Shown here piece after piece: positions 1 through 9,839 of a DNA stretch of 64,000 nucleotides. Each line of letters opens with the position of its first letter. Position 1 is the first letter of the stretch. Position numbers and translations under genes: made by a program. The DNA comes from Ichthyophis bannanicus (Eukaryota > Chordata > Amphibia > Gymnophiona > Ichthyophiidae), in NCBI GenBank assembly GCA_033557465.1, contig CM066034.1:411658159-411722158 (forward strand), read 5' to 3'. The notes beneath the pieces were generated by a model. That model searched no databases. It saw only the letters and a list, made by a program, of their open reading frames with translations, and was not told the origin of the DNA.

Positions 1-491
1 CCAGTATATGGAATGCATTGCACAAGACACTCAGACCACTCAGGAGCTCAGTGAATTCCACAAGAAGCCACCTGATCCAACAGCAACACTGATAGGATGA
101 GTGCTCAGCCTGGATTTCAGAGGGGACAGGGATGAAGCATGACATACAGAAAGATGAAGGGAACGACGTCCGGATTTGGCAGTAGAAGGGGAGGGCACAG
201 ATATAAGCAATCTGAAAGAAGAGTGGGGTGCACGGGGAGGGGGTATGGAGGGATAAGAAGGGAATAGTAGTGCAGAACAGCAGAATGAGTGCACTTCTAA
301 GCCAGAGGCACGGAAAGGACATACACTTGTTGCTCAGCAATATTATGCATCCTTTGGGGACCTGCAAGGTTAATTCGGGGTTTTGTGGACTTGGTGAAGG
401 TCCATCCCTAGCAGTTTAAGGCATGTTTGTAGAGACAACCAGTGCAGGACTCACTGGGGCAGGTTCCTCATGCCATGTACCATTTGATGCA
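1..491. other. No gene recognised
   Basis: This stretch holds no convincing coding region or repeat family that I recognise. The open frames are short, begin at arbitrary points and show no motifs. It is the left flank of the Penelope-like element that begins near position 504. Confidence 0.5.
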
Positions 492-605
492 AGGTATGTT
501 CTTACACAGTAGTCCAACAAACAAGCACAAATCCACGTGCTATGTAGAACCCAGTAATACAACGTGGACAGCAGTACGGAAGGAAATTCTTTATTCAGTC
601 ACCTT

Positions 606-659
606 TAGCCTATGGCCCGACACAGGCCGTGTTTCGCTACCTTCTTCAGGGGCAGGCTA
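606..659 (-). ncRNA. Hammerhead ribozyme motif in 3' terminal repeat of PLE-1
   Basis: Read on the minus strand, the segment has CTGAAGA (hammerhead core CUGANGA), a short stem II region, GAAA, then a 4-bp stem III (ACAC with GTGT around a five-base loop) followed by C as the predicted GUC cleavage position. Stem I is closed by TAGCCT/AGGCTA and GCCC/GGGC with a three-base bulge. Hammerhead motifs are established components of Penelope-like terminal repeats. Stem II is very weak here, and an extra A follows the CUGANGA core, so catalytic activity is uncertain. Confidence 0.65.
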
Positions 660-1309
660 AACTAAAAACATAAATAATAATAAATAACATCATAGTTAAA
701 AACATAAATAAATAAATAAATGGCCATGAAACCAAGAGAAAAAACCAAAAGTATTCAACATAGAAATAAATTATTAAACACAAAGACACATCATGATCAA
801 TACTTGTATCTAAAACCGCATAAACTAGTACAGCTAATAAAACTAAAAACAATGAATAATAAATAACACATAAAATTGATAAATAAATAAATACATCATC
901 TCTCAATCACATATATTAAATAAGTATAAAACATGTAAATAAGAATCTGATGATTAAACTTATAAAGACATAGATAAAAAATTAATGCATCCATATATAA
1001 TGTACTTAAAAAAGGGACTTAAAGGATTGTATAGTTTGTGTTCATGTGCCTAAATCAAACTAAAAAATGCTTAAAAAGTACATGAGCAACATTCAGTGGA
1101 ATCAGGGAAAACTACTTTCTCTAAAATTTTTTTTAAAAGAAAACAAACACTTCTGAAGTAATCTATCTACCTGCAAATTGTGAGTCACTGTCTTCAAAAG
1201 GTAACTTCATCAAATGCCGATTCTAATAATGACACAAAGGAAGATATACCAGAGATAAGGGTTCATGAATCTTCATACACCAGGGTCACCACCACGGGTC
1301 TGATTTTTA

Positions 1310-2060
1310 GATATATAGACTCTACATGTACTCTATACTATCATACAACAATCTACCATAGGGGATCACATAGTCTAACCCTGCCCTCCGCGATGTAAAA
1401 TCGTCATAAATATCGTAAAATCACCCACCGTACTTAAAAAATCCATCATTAAAAAACAGAGTTACAAAAGAGACTTAGAAAATATCCACAGATCTAGACT
1501 CTATATATATTCTATGTTTTACTATGCAATACACGGAGATCTATCGTGGGGGCCCATGTAATATACACACCCTCCTCGGGTTAAAATCACCATCCTTAAA
1601 ATAACTTACAACATAAAACCGCGAATTATAAAAGAAAAACTTACAGATTGTATGCATTGTCCAAATTACTCGTGTCAGCGTGTCCGCCGGCACAACACAC
1701 AAAAAACACCGACGCCTGCGCTCTGCAAACACCACAAAGACTCGTGAGACATTACACAAGTCTCCCATTTAAATACCCTCATACATATTTAAAAAGCTGC
1801 AGAAAAACGCCATAAAAAACTTCTTTTTTCTACGTGAACTAAAATGATCATTCAATTATCTGGCAGAAAAAACAGCTACAAATAAACATTACAGATTGTT
1901 AAATTGTCCAAAGTAACCATTTCAGCGTGCCCACCGGCGCATCAAACTGACTGCCGGTGCTTGCGCTCTGCCGACTCCACTATTACCGCAGGACCTTACA
2001 CAAGTCTGTGATCTTGACTAACCTTATATGTATTTTGTTAACAACGAAAAGCCACAGGGA
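1310..2060. repeat. Tandemly duplicated segments in PLE-1 3' region
   Basis: Two pairs of diverged direct repeats lie back to back. About 1312-1480 resembles 1496-1650 (both have a TAGACTCTA start followed by a run through CTATC and CGATGTAAAAT-like sequence). About 1645-1880 resembles 1888-2060 (ACAGATTGT start, CAGCGTG-CC-CCGGC core, TTACACAAGTCT). They lie within the 3' untranslated part of PLE-1. A similar tandem organisation is seen in the 3' region of PLE-2. Confidence 0.5.
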
Positions 2061-2423
2061 AACCCCCCCCCCCCCCAGCTCTTTGCTTCAAAACAGAAAA
2101 ATTACTTCTTACAAATTAATCGGTGGCTCCTATATCACACAATAGACCCATAAATGAATACAACTATTATTGTAGTACCTATTTAATTAATCAGATATGC
2201 CATTCCTTAACCATTATTGCTAGTTTATCAACACAATCCGTATGTAATATGCCCCATAATATTATTAAACTGTACACAAAAAAATTATTATTTAAAACCA
2301 ATTCCAGCCCCAAACCATTAAACACTTTAACTGATGATACCACTAATAAAATTATATAAATACCATTACATCACAATTCTTTTATCTAAAAAAACCTCCA
2401 CTGTCACAAGAAGAAAGACACGT

Positions 2424-3950
2424 TTATAAAAACACGGATAGATCACTGTCCATATTCAACCCTTTGGGATGTAAGCTCTCCAATGCAAAAATGTACCGTT
2501 CTTCTATTCTACGGATGGTTCTCTCACTATCTCCTCCTCTCCAATTCATCTTAACCTTCTTAATCACGAAATATTTTAAATCTGAAATCTTGTGCTTCAA
2601 TTCCTGCCAATGACTGACAAGGGGTTTATCAACCACTCCTCTCCTAAGGCAACTCCTATGCTCTATGATTCTTACACGTACTGGACGAGTAGTCATGCCC
2701 ACATACAATTTCTTACATGGACACTGCACCACATAAATAACATTACTTGTACTACAATTGGAGAAATCATCTAGATAGAATTTTTGACCATTTATTGGAT
2801 GGACAAATTTACCCCGAATAGTAACAGTATGGATACATATAGAACATGCACCACACTGAAAATGGCCTTTGTGAGATGATAAAAAGGCTCTCTCAGTCAA
2901 TGCAGATGGAACAAGCATATTCTTTAAATTTACATTACGTCTATGAGCAATCGTCACTTTTGTATCCTGAAGTGCTGGCATAGTCTGAATTAAATTCCAA
3001 TGTTTTTTGATTATCTTAGCTATTCGATGAGATTGATAAGAAAACAAAAGGGGGCAAATAAAGCCTACATCAGTATTCTTCTTCTGCTTCTGCAATAAAT
3101 CTCGACGGGGGCATTCCTTGGCCCTATCATATGCCCTTTTGATGGTATGTCGTGGGTGATGTCGAACCTCAAATCTATTGACCATTGACATTGCCTGTTC
3201 TTCGAAATCAGATTTCAAGGTGCATATTCTACGTATTCTCAAGAATTGTCCCACTGGTAAATTATTTTTAAGTGATGTATTATGAAAACTACTATAATGG
3301 AGCAAATGATTCCTATTGGTAGGTTTCCTAAAGAGGGTTGTAATAAACCCCTTGTCAGTCTTCTTAATAAGTAGATCCAGATATGCAATCTGTTTATCAT
3401 CAAACGTGACCTGAAATCGGAGATTATCATCACAAGTGTTAATCCAGATGTTAAATTCCTCCAATAGTTCCTCAGTACCGTCCCACAGCATAAGGATATC
3501 ATCTATATACCTCACCCACAATCTCATATTCTTTCTGAATGGGTTCTCTTTAATATAAGTCTGTTCAAAATTAAAAACATACAAATTTGCAATATCGGGA
3601 GCCATGGATGAGCCCATGGCTACACCCTTGACTTGCTTATAAAACACTCCTTGGAAACAAAAATAATTCTCAACAAGGGCATATCGCGCAAGATCAATGA
3701 GAAATGCTGTAGGGAGACGCCTATGGCACTGTCTATTCATCAAATACTGTTCAACAATACTTAATGCTTCTCTCTGGGGAATGTTCGTGTACAATGATTC
3801 TATATCAAGTGTGACTAAAATCCAATTGGGATTAAAATCTTGTATGGCTGTTAAAAGTTGAATGACATGCATGGAGTCCCTGACATAGGACCACATCTCC
3901 TGAACATATGGTCTTAAAAAAATATCCATAAGTTTTGAAATTGGTTCCAT
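2424..3950 (-). CDS. Penelope-like reverse transcriptase with C-terminal GIY-YIG endonuclease (5'-truncated)
   Basis: The 508-residue frame is uninterrupted. It opens upstream to about 3977, where in-frame codons reading PIVSAIGSLMEPISK match the conserved N-terminal RT block of Penelope-like elements, then it is cut by the inverted terminal repeat. Visible RT motifs: TLDIESLYTNIP (about residues 47-58), GVAMGSSMAP (about 108-117) and RYIDDIL (about 147-153, catalytic DD). A linker with paired cysteines (CGACSIC) precedes the GIY-YIG-type nuclease, visible as CPCKKLYVGMT...RIIEHR near residues 410-435. The protein would copy element RNA and nick target DNA. Because the N-terminal RT part is missing, this copy is a partial gene. 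The frame stays open over more than 1.5 kb, so the insertion is not very old. Confidence 0.9.
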   Translation of the reverse strand: MEPISKLMDIFLRPYVQEMWSYVRDSMHVIQLLTAIQDFNPNWILVTLDIESLYTNIPQREALSIVEQYLMNRQCHRRLPTAFLIDLARYALVENYFCFQGVFYKQVKGVAMGSSMAPDIANLYVFNFEQTYIKENPFRKNMRLWVRYIDDILMLWDGTEELLEEFNIWINTCDDNLRFQVTFDDKQIAYLDLLIKKTDKGFITTLFRKPTNRNHLLHYSSFHNTSLKNNLPVGQFLRIRRICTLKSDFEEQAMSMVNRFEVRHHPRHTIKRAYDRAKECPRRDLLQKQKKNTDVGFICPLLFSYQSHRIAKIIKKHWNLIQTMPALQDTKVTIAHRRNVNLKNMLVPSALTERAFLSSHKGHFQCGACSICIHTVTIRGKFVHPINGQKFYLDDFSNCSTSNVIYVVQCPCKKLYVGMTTRPVRVRIIEHRSCLRRGVVDKPLVSHWQELKHKISDLKYFVIKKVKMNWRGGDSERTIRRIEERYIFALESLHPKGLNMDSDLSVFL

Positions 3951-4054
3951 AAGGGACCCAATAGCAGAAACTATTGGTTTTTTCTCTTGGTTTCATGGCC
4001 ATTTATTTATGTTTTTAACTATGATGTTATTTATTATTATTTATGTTTTTAGTT

Positions 4055-4108
4055 TAGCCTGCCCCTGAAGAAGGTAGCGAAACACGGCCTGTGTCGGGCC
4101 ATAGGCTA
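4055..4108 (+). ncRNA. Hammerhead ribozyme motif in inverted terminal repeat of PLE-1
   Basis: This is the inverted twin of the motif at 606-659. CTGAAGA is at 4065-4071 and GAAA at 4079-4082. Stem III pairs 4082-4085 with 4091-4094. The predicted cleavage C is 4095. Stem I pairs 4055-4064 with 4096-4108, leaving a three-base bulge at 4100-4102. The core bases are the same in both copies. Stem II is minimal, so in vitro activity would need testing. Confidence 0.65.
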
Positions 4109-4149
4109 AAGGTGACTGAATAAAGAATTTCCTTCCGTACTGCTGTCCA

Positions 4150-4690
4150 GGTATGTCCTGACATACATGTTCATATTTACATTCTTATATAACATATTGG
4201 GGTGCACTGGGCTTACCTAGCACTTTTCAAGGCATGGTCTAGGGGTTGCAGCAGCTGTCATTTCTCAATGGTATTTATATCTAGTGTGCATTAGCTTAGG
4301 AGATGCACATTTTTCCCAAGGGGCGTGGCATCCGCGGGTATATCACAGGGATGGATAGGATCCAAAACGTGTAACGTTTCAGAATATGGTGGGCACATGG
4401 ACATCAAACTGTTTACCTGCTTCCGAGGCACAGGGCCGACTCGATAGCACTTGCACATGCCTGCTGAACACATCTATCTCCTTGATTCTGGCCCCATGGG
4501 CACTTCCAGACCCGCAGATGTGGAATTAAGTTTAAAGGGGGCCCAGTTTTTATTTAGACATATCCATGGGCCAGACATGCATATTATGGAATCGGACTCC
4601 ACCTATATCCAACCTATATGTGATATACTTAGAAAATCCAAAGTTCCTTCTATGTATATACTGACGTCATTATGTTTTATTCCCCATTCC
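4150..4690. other. No gene recognised
   Basis: This is the right flank of PLE-1. The longest frames (85 and 60 codons) carry no motif and overlap on opposite strands. I see no repeat family I can name. Confidence 0.45.
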
Positions 4691-4975
4691 ACACACTCAC
4701 ACACCTGATTATTCAATCATCTCAGACTGTTTCTCAGCCATCACTAAATGTCTTGCAAACCTAAACCTAACAGTAAACAGTCACATATCCGAAGTGCTGC
4801 TTTTAACAAGGGACCCCTACTTTATTCCTCCAACCAAGATAAAAATACATCACATAGAGATCTCAGTAAATAATGAAGGCAAATACCTAGGTATCACACT
4901 AGATCAAAATATTAACATGCTGTCACATATAAAGAGACTAGCCAACACAGCATATTTCAAAATGTGATCGCTCCA
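4690..4975 (+). pseudogene. LINE RT C-terminal fragment (L2-like)
   Basis: The plus strand translates to an RT segment containing EGKYLGITLDQNINMLSH, which matches the post-catalytic region of the L2-like LINE at 26.4-29.5 kb (there IKYLGVTLDQHLDMKSH). Both ends are truncated. It abuts an oppositely oriented, more upstream part of a similar LINE at 4976, which points to an inversion or two adjacent insertions. Confidence 0.6.
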
Positions 4976-6180
4976 ACATTTATGTCCCCTTGCTGTCTGT
5001 CTTGGTTGGCATTTTGTGTGTAGGTTAGTACTGAGTCTAGCAGGGATGTGATCAGGGTTTCAACTCCATGGTTTGATTTAATCCCATGTTGATAGGGATC
5101 AAGAGGGGCATGGACATCAGTGAAATCTTGGAGTTGGTTTTGTACCAGTTTCTCTATTATTTTTGCTATGAGTGGGATACTTGAAAACGGTCTATAAGCC
5201 TTTGGTGATTTGCAGTCTAGATTGGTTCCTTTTTATATGGGACAAATAAAGCTTCTCTTCAAGAAGGTGGGCATTTTTCCATGAGGTAGGGATGCATGCA
5301 TTATGGTCTGTAGGAAGGAAATGAGGTTTGCTCTTGTGCTCTTGATCCAGGCAACCGGGCAAGGGTCCAGGGCTGAAGTAGTTGTATTGAGATTCACTAT
5401 TGTATTCTCAATGTTTTCTAGAGATGGGAGTATGAATTCAGACCAAGCGGCACTGGGGTTGGTATTATTGTTTAGGGTAAGTTCTTTAGGAGCACTGGGG
5501 GAGGTTGACCGGTATTTCACACAGAGATGGTCAGCTAAATCCTGTGGGGATATCCCGTCTTGAGGTTGTTATTTAGTTGGTTTATTCAGGAGAGATTTTG
5601 TGATGGAAAAGAGATCTCCTGGTTTGTTTAATGAACACGAGATGATATTATCATGGTATTCTCCTTTCCTCCTTAAGGTTTCTTCACAGTATAAATGGTG
5701 TTTTTCTATGTAGGTAGCATAGCTGATAGGGTCTCTTAAGCATCTCCAGTGGTGTTTGATATCTCACAGTTCTTGCTTCAGAGATAAAAGAGATGTAGAG
5801 AACCATGGGGCTCTTTTAGAGCATGTGTTTGATATTTTCTTAGGTGGTGCTTGAGCTGTTATTGCCATGATTTCGTTCCATCATTCTTTTTGTGAGTCCA
5901 GGTCAGTATTTTCTTTTTAAGGTGCTCTAGTTGGGGGGGTGACTGAATCGAGGAAGGACACATTATCAAACTGTCTAAATATTTGATTTGTTGGAGGTGT
6001 TATTGGGGAGTTTCTTCTGTGGTATACTTGTGAGGTAGTGAAGAAGATGGCTGCATGGTCCAACCAGGGTACTAGGAGTATTGAGTGGAATATAAGGTTC
6101 TTATCTACTGTGATGGTTTGAGGTAAGAAAATCATATTCAGAATATTACCTTTGTTATGGGTTGGAAAGGTAAGTACTTG
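4976..6180 (-). pseudogene. LINE endonuclease-RT N-terminal fragment (L2-like)
   Basis: On the minus strand, 5233-5520 reads through a segment (SALDPCPVAWIKS...LPTFLKRSFICPI-like) equivalent to the linker and RT start of the L2-like LINE at 27.5-27.75 kb (QTDPFPAFWVKEL...). The part at 5917-6135 contains VPWLDHAAI, resembling the C-terminal SDH motif of the AP endonuclease. Several frameshifts and stops separate the blocks, so no functional protein is encoded. Confidence 0.6.
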
Positions 6181-6676
6181 AGTGAAGTATAAGGCTTTCC
6201 TTGCTTCTATGAAGGCAGAGGACTGTTTATGGGGGACGAGGATAAATTCAGGTCACCAAGGAGGAAGAGGGGGTGATGGACACAGGATGAGGGTGAAAGG
6301 GGATAGACTCAGGAGTAATATGCATAAATATTTCTTAATGGAAAGAGTGGTAGATGTGTGGAATAGTATCCCAGTGGAGGTAGTAAAGACGAGGACAGAA
6401 TCTGAATTCAAGAGTTCAAGAAAGCATGGGACAAACACAGAATATCTCTAAAGGAAAAGAAGGGACTATAGTATTTTTCTAATTTTATTTTTATAAAGGT
6501 TTCAATACATATTACAAAGAAAAAACAAAAATACGCTAACATAATATAGCATACATACATATCAAAAGTCCACATCAACGAGAAGCTCCACAAAAACCAA
6601 AAGAAAATTAACCAGATTAAGGCCACTGGAAAACAACATCATGCTCAATATACATAGTCAAGAGAAATGATATAGC

Positions 6677-6912
6677 AGCTTTATTTTCTTCATTTATCTG
6701 GACTGTTTGATTGGATTGGCTCCTGGTGCCTGCGTGCCTAGCTCCCTATTGGGTGGCTGGTTTGGAGGAGGGCCATAAAACACCGGCTCCACCGTGGGAT
6801 GCCGAGCAGCTTCATTTTCTTCATTTACCTGGACTGTTTGACTGGCTCCTGGTGCCTAGCTCCCTATTGGGTGGTTGGTTTGGAGGAGGGCCATAAAAAA
6901 CGGCTCCACCGC
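6677..6912 (+). repeat. Two tandem 5' monomers of an ORF1-type LINE
   Basis: Two copies of a roughly 105-130-bp unit follow each other, starting with CAGCTTTATTTTCTTCATTTA at about 6677 and AGCAGCTTCATTTTCTTCAT at about 6807. Both run through CTCCCTATTGGGTGG and GGAGGAGGGCCATAAAA. The CCCTATTGGG part contains an inverted CCAAT box (ATTGG) and CCATAAAA is TATA-like. I infer promoter monomers, because they lie directly upstream of the ORF1 start, as in the element at 58.66 kb, although the sequence differs. Confidence 0.55.
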
Positions 6913-7042
6913 AGGATGTGGTAGCGGGCGCGGGTGCGGGTGTGTGCCCGTGGGCGCGTACCCGAAGGGCCGTGACCAAAGGGTCAGGTCCCGCCCCTTT
7001 GGTGCCCCTTTGGAGCACTCGGTGCAGAGATGTGTCCCTGTA

Positions 7043-7494
7043 ATGGGGAAGAGGAGGAAGCATTACCCGCAACCTGCACAGTTGAAGGCGGTCAAAGTAG
7101 TAGGTCCGATGGATGCCCATATTCGTGTGGGGAATCCATTGGCCTCGGTTGGTCTGTCAGCTCCTGATTATCAATTGTGAGTACTGTATCTTCTTCTCCC
7201 CCTGCCAGTGATATGGGTTTAGCTGAGCCCAGCCAAGAGTCTGTTGTTGTTGGTCCCGGTATGCACTTCTCCCCTGACAAAGTAGGGATGGAGGGAACCG
7301 GTTCCGTATTACTTCCTGATTAGTTTTTGAAACTTGATCCTTCTTCAGAAAACTTGCCCCCCCCCCTCCCCTCGGTGATTTCTTTTGTCTCCTCTGGTGA
7401 ATCCCTGGTGCCTCCTGCTGAAGTATCTTTAAGGGATATTTGGTCAATTGTTTCGTGTATGGAATCGGTGCTGCGGGTCTCTTTTCAGAAAGTT
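7043..7494 (+). pseudogene. LINE ORF1 fragment
   Basis: The frame begins at an ATG followed by a basic MGKRRK start, like the MGKRKAK start of the ORF1 gene at 59284. After a frame break it includes EVSLRDIWSIVSCMES, matching EVTLSDIWSMLLNIET of that gene just before its coiled coil. The copy is cut at the twin-priming edge, so RRM and C-terminal domains are absent. Confidence 0.6.
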
Positions 7495-7594
7495 ATAGTA
7501 TTTGATATGGAAGGGCAGACTAGATAGGCCATGTGGTCTTTTTCTGCCATCATGTTTCTATGTTTCTATGACTTCAACAGATATAGTGAACAAT

Positions 7595-7710
7595 GGGCAA
7601 AGTTTTTACCTGAGGCAATGGAGGGTTAGATGACTTACCCAGGGTCACAAGCAGTGTCAGTGGAATTTGAAGTCTGGTCACTCCAAATCTGTGGAGATTT
7701 TTCAGAAGCA
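7595..7710 (-). repeat. tRNA-derived SINE fragment
   Basis: The segment has the GAGGCAATGGAGGGTTAGATGACTT-type block followed by a degenerate GGGTCACAAG and GGAATTTGAA stretch. These correspond to the antisense body and B-box part of the SINE family seen at 17.5, 22.5 and 58.3 kb. It is truncated and diverged. Confidence 0.5.
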
Positions 7711-7784
7711 TGAACATTTAATAACAAAGGGGGGATACTCAGCAGTTGAGGCTAGTGCTTCTACAGTAGCTAAGCCATCGCCAC

Positions 7785-8155
7785 TGAACTTTAAGCCTGG
7801 ATATTCAATGCTGGGGCCATAACCAGCTACCAGCATTGAATATATAGGTTGGATGGATAGTGTTGCATTTAACCAGGCAGCAACAATATTCAGCCGCTGC
7901 CTCGTTAGTTATGGCAGTAAAAATCTGGCCAACCTTTAAAGTGCCTAACTTTCGCTGCCATGAGATAAGCGATTAGTAACTGAATATCGCCAGTAGTCAC
8001 CTATCCCTGGGTGCCCCCTCTGCTCCACCCCCCAGGAATGCTGCAATGGTAGCCGGCTAGCACTGAAGTATTTAGCGGGGCACTTGTGTATATTATGCCA
8101 CTTAGCGCCATTTAGGTGCTCTGCAGGTCTACACACCACCTAAATGGCTTTGAAA
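7785..8155. repeat. Relic of the GATATTCA-type MITE family
   Basis: The segment shares blocks with the better-preserved element at 14241-14665: GGATATTCAATGCTGG, AATATTCAGCCGCTG, ACTTTCGCTGCCA-GA-ATAA, TGAATATC and a CATTTAG-TG-TCTGCAGGTCT end. Terminal inverted repeats and target duplications are no longer visible. Confidence 0.55.
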
Positions 8156-8189
8156 ATACTCCAAAAAGTGTTTTGTATTTCATGAAACA

Positions 8190-8790
8190 AAAATGGAACT
8201 GTTTGACCACAATCACACCTGATTCATTTGGAGAAAAAAGAGTGACGTATTTGGAGGAAAAAGAACAACACCCTGTCAACCATTAAACATAGGAATGATT
8301 TATATCAATTTGAGGTTATTTTACAGCCAGTGGCACAGAACATATTGTTTGGGAGAAACAAAAAATGGATTCAATTAAAGTGCAACATACCCTAGGAGCT
8401 AATGTCTTACAATAAGCAAAGAAACCAAAGGTGAAAAGAGGTTGAATATTTCAGTACTAAATGGGGAGAGGCATGATACAAAATGTACCATGAAGTACTA
8501 AAAGGAATAAAAGATAAAGGTTTGGACTGATCCTCACAATCCCCAGACTTGAATATTATAAAAACATTTTTAGGACAATCTCAAGTATGTAGTACATGCA
8601 GGGACACCTAAAAATATTTATCTGAAAATGAGTTCTATCAGGAAAAGTGCAACAAATTCCAAAAGCAAGACTTAAAAATCTCTTGGATCACTACAGGAAA
8701 GTCCTAGGAACTGCTATTTCTGTCAAAGAAGCTACATCTTGCTGACTGAAAGGTGGTCCAAATCTTTTCATTTCATATACACTGTTTTTA
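8190..8790 (+). pseudogene. Tc1/mariner-type transposase relic
   Basis: Around 8520-8760 the plus strand, read through frameshifts, contains a run equivalent to the conserved SSQSPDLNII(E) motif near the catalytic C-terminus of Tc1/mariner transposases. It is followed by a tract compatible with the usual C-terminal helix (RLKNLLDHYRKRL-like). The sequence is heavily mutated, with no intact frame or recognisable terminal repeats. The assignment rests mainly on one motif. Confidence 0.5.
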
Positions 8791-9504
8791 TATTTTAAAT
8801 TAACAAAAATATAGTAATCACACATTCAGATTTGCAGAAAGATGTCAGGTCCTACATATTGAAAAGTACTACTTTAGATAGCAGCATCTGTTAGCTGGAT
8901 AAGTGCCATTAGCCAGATTTATATGGCAATTTTCAGTAGCATTTACAAAATAGTACTGACCCCATATGGGAGAGGGTCATACTGTTCTTGGTGCTTATGA
9001 AGAGGGAGAGTGTTTCTGTTGTTATAGTGGGTAATCATATGACATACAGTGATCACTGGGTGTTGTGACTTACTATTAAGAAATGTGTGGAGATGTTTCA
9101 GTCAAAAGTGAGGATGCTAGACTTCAGAGAAATTCATTTTGTCAAGTTAGTGGAATATTTGAGAAAGCCATTATATAGATGAGAACATCAGGGAGAAGTA
9201 GAAAAGCAGTAGGTGAATGAGAAAGGGAATGTTTTAAGGGAAATATGCTATTTTGTTAGGAAAGTAAATAAAAGACAAAAATAGGCCACCATAGATCTTG
9301 ATACAAGTAGGTGAAAGGATAAAGAAAGAGGTTAGCCTTCATAAATTACAAAAGACTACAGAACAAGAGAAACATTCAACAATATCTGGAAAAGCTAATA
9401 CAAAGTGGGAAAGAAGTCAGGAAACCCAATATTCAAGGAAGATAAAATAGAACGAAGGACAAGGTTTTTATATATACATTAGTGAAAGAGGAAGTTCTAA
9501 AGCA

Positions 9505-9602
9505 GGTGTCTCAAACTCCAGTCCTGGAGGGCCGCAAACCAGTCGGGTTTTCAAGGTATCCCTAATGAATATGCATGAGATATATTTGCATGCACTAAAG
9601 TG
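9505..9602 (+). repeat. hAT-like non-autonomous repeat fragment
   Basis: The segment contains CCAGTCCTGGAGGGCC and the AT-rich palindromic phrase ATGAATATGCATGAGA. The TIR-bearing element at 43738-43929 has the same two landmarks. Only one half is present here, inserted in or beside a CR1 copy. Confidence 0.5.
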
Positions 9603-9839
9603 TTCTAAAGTGACATTGTCAGACTCAAGGATGAAGGGGGGAGGGGATAATATTAGCATAAAACAGAATTGATTAACAAATATTTCTGGTTTGTGTTCAG
9701 AGATGAAGATCTGGGAGTAGGCCTTAGAAAACACACCTAAATAGGAATGGAAGTGAGGCAGATCCTCAGCAATTTTCAGGTGACTATATTTGTAAGAAGT
9801 TAGGTAAAAGAGATAGACATCCAAGTACTATCTTGGGAC

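Larger units (their letters stand above)
504..4147 (-). mobile_element. Penelope-like element PLE-1, 5'-truncated, with inverted terminal repeat copy
   Basis: The element is oriented on the minus strand. Its coding part (RT then GIY-YIG) is followed by about 1.8 kb of 3' sequence that ends with a terminal-repeat segment at about 561-753. An inverted copy of that segment (about 3961-4149, plus strand) abuts the truncated 5' end of the RT frame. A terminal repeat placed in inverted orientation at a truncated 5' end is a known arrangement for Penelope-like retroelements. The true 3' end extends about 60 bases further left than the inverted copy, as in PLE-2. A short imperfect duplication (AGGTATGT near 492 and at 4148) may be the target site duplication. 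Boundaries are good to about 15 bases. Confidence 0.8.
6479..7494 (-). mobile_element. Twin-primed (5'-inverted) ORF1-type LINE insertion
   Basis: The insertion is bounded by TATAGTATTT duplications. The left part (6479 to about 6670) reads as the minus-strand 3' end of a LINE, starting with an A/T-rich tail. The right part (about 6677-7494) lies in plus orientation and carries the 5' untranslated monomers and the start of an ORF1 gene. A 5'-inverted upstream segment joined to a correctly oriented 3' end is the signature of twin priming. The innermost point of the inverted segment is the RNA 5' end and the outer edge is mid-ORF1, as that model predicts. Confidence 0.6.
6190..7572 (+). mobile_element. 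CR1-type LINE 3' end, split by a later LINE insertion
   Basis: Positions 6250-6450 encode a CR1-like ORF2 C-terminus (GDRLRSNMHKYFL...VVDVWNSIPVEVV). Positions 7505-7572 carry the corresponding 3' end, with the phrase TGGTCTTTTTCTGCC and a short terminal octamer-type repeat (TTTCTATG twice). The two parts are separated at a 10-bp duplication TATAGTATTT (6469-6478 and 7495-7504), which marks the insertion of another LINE at 6479-7494. Confidence 0.65.
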
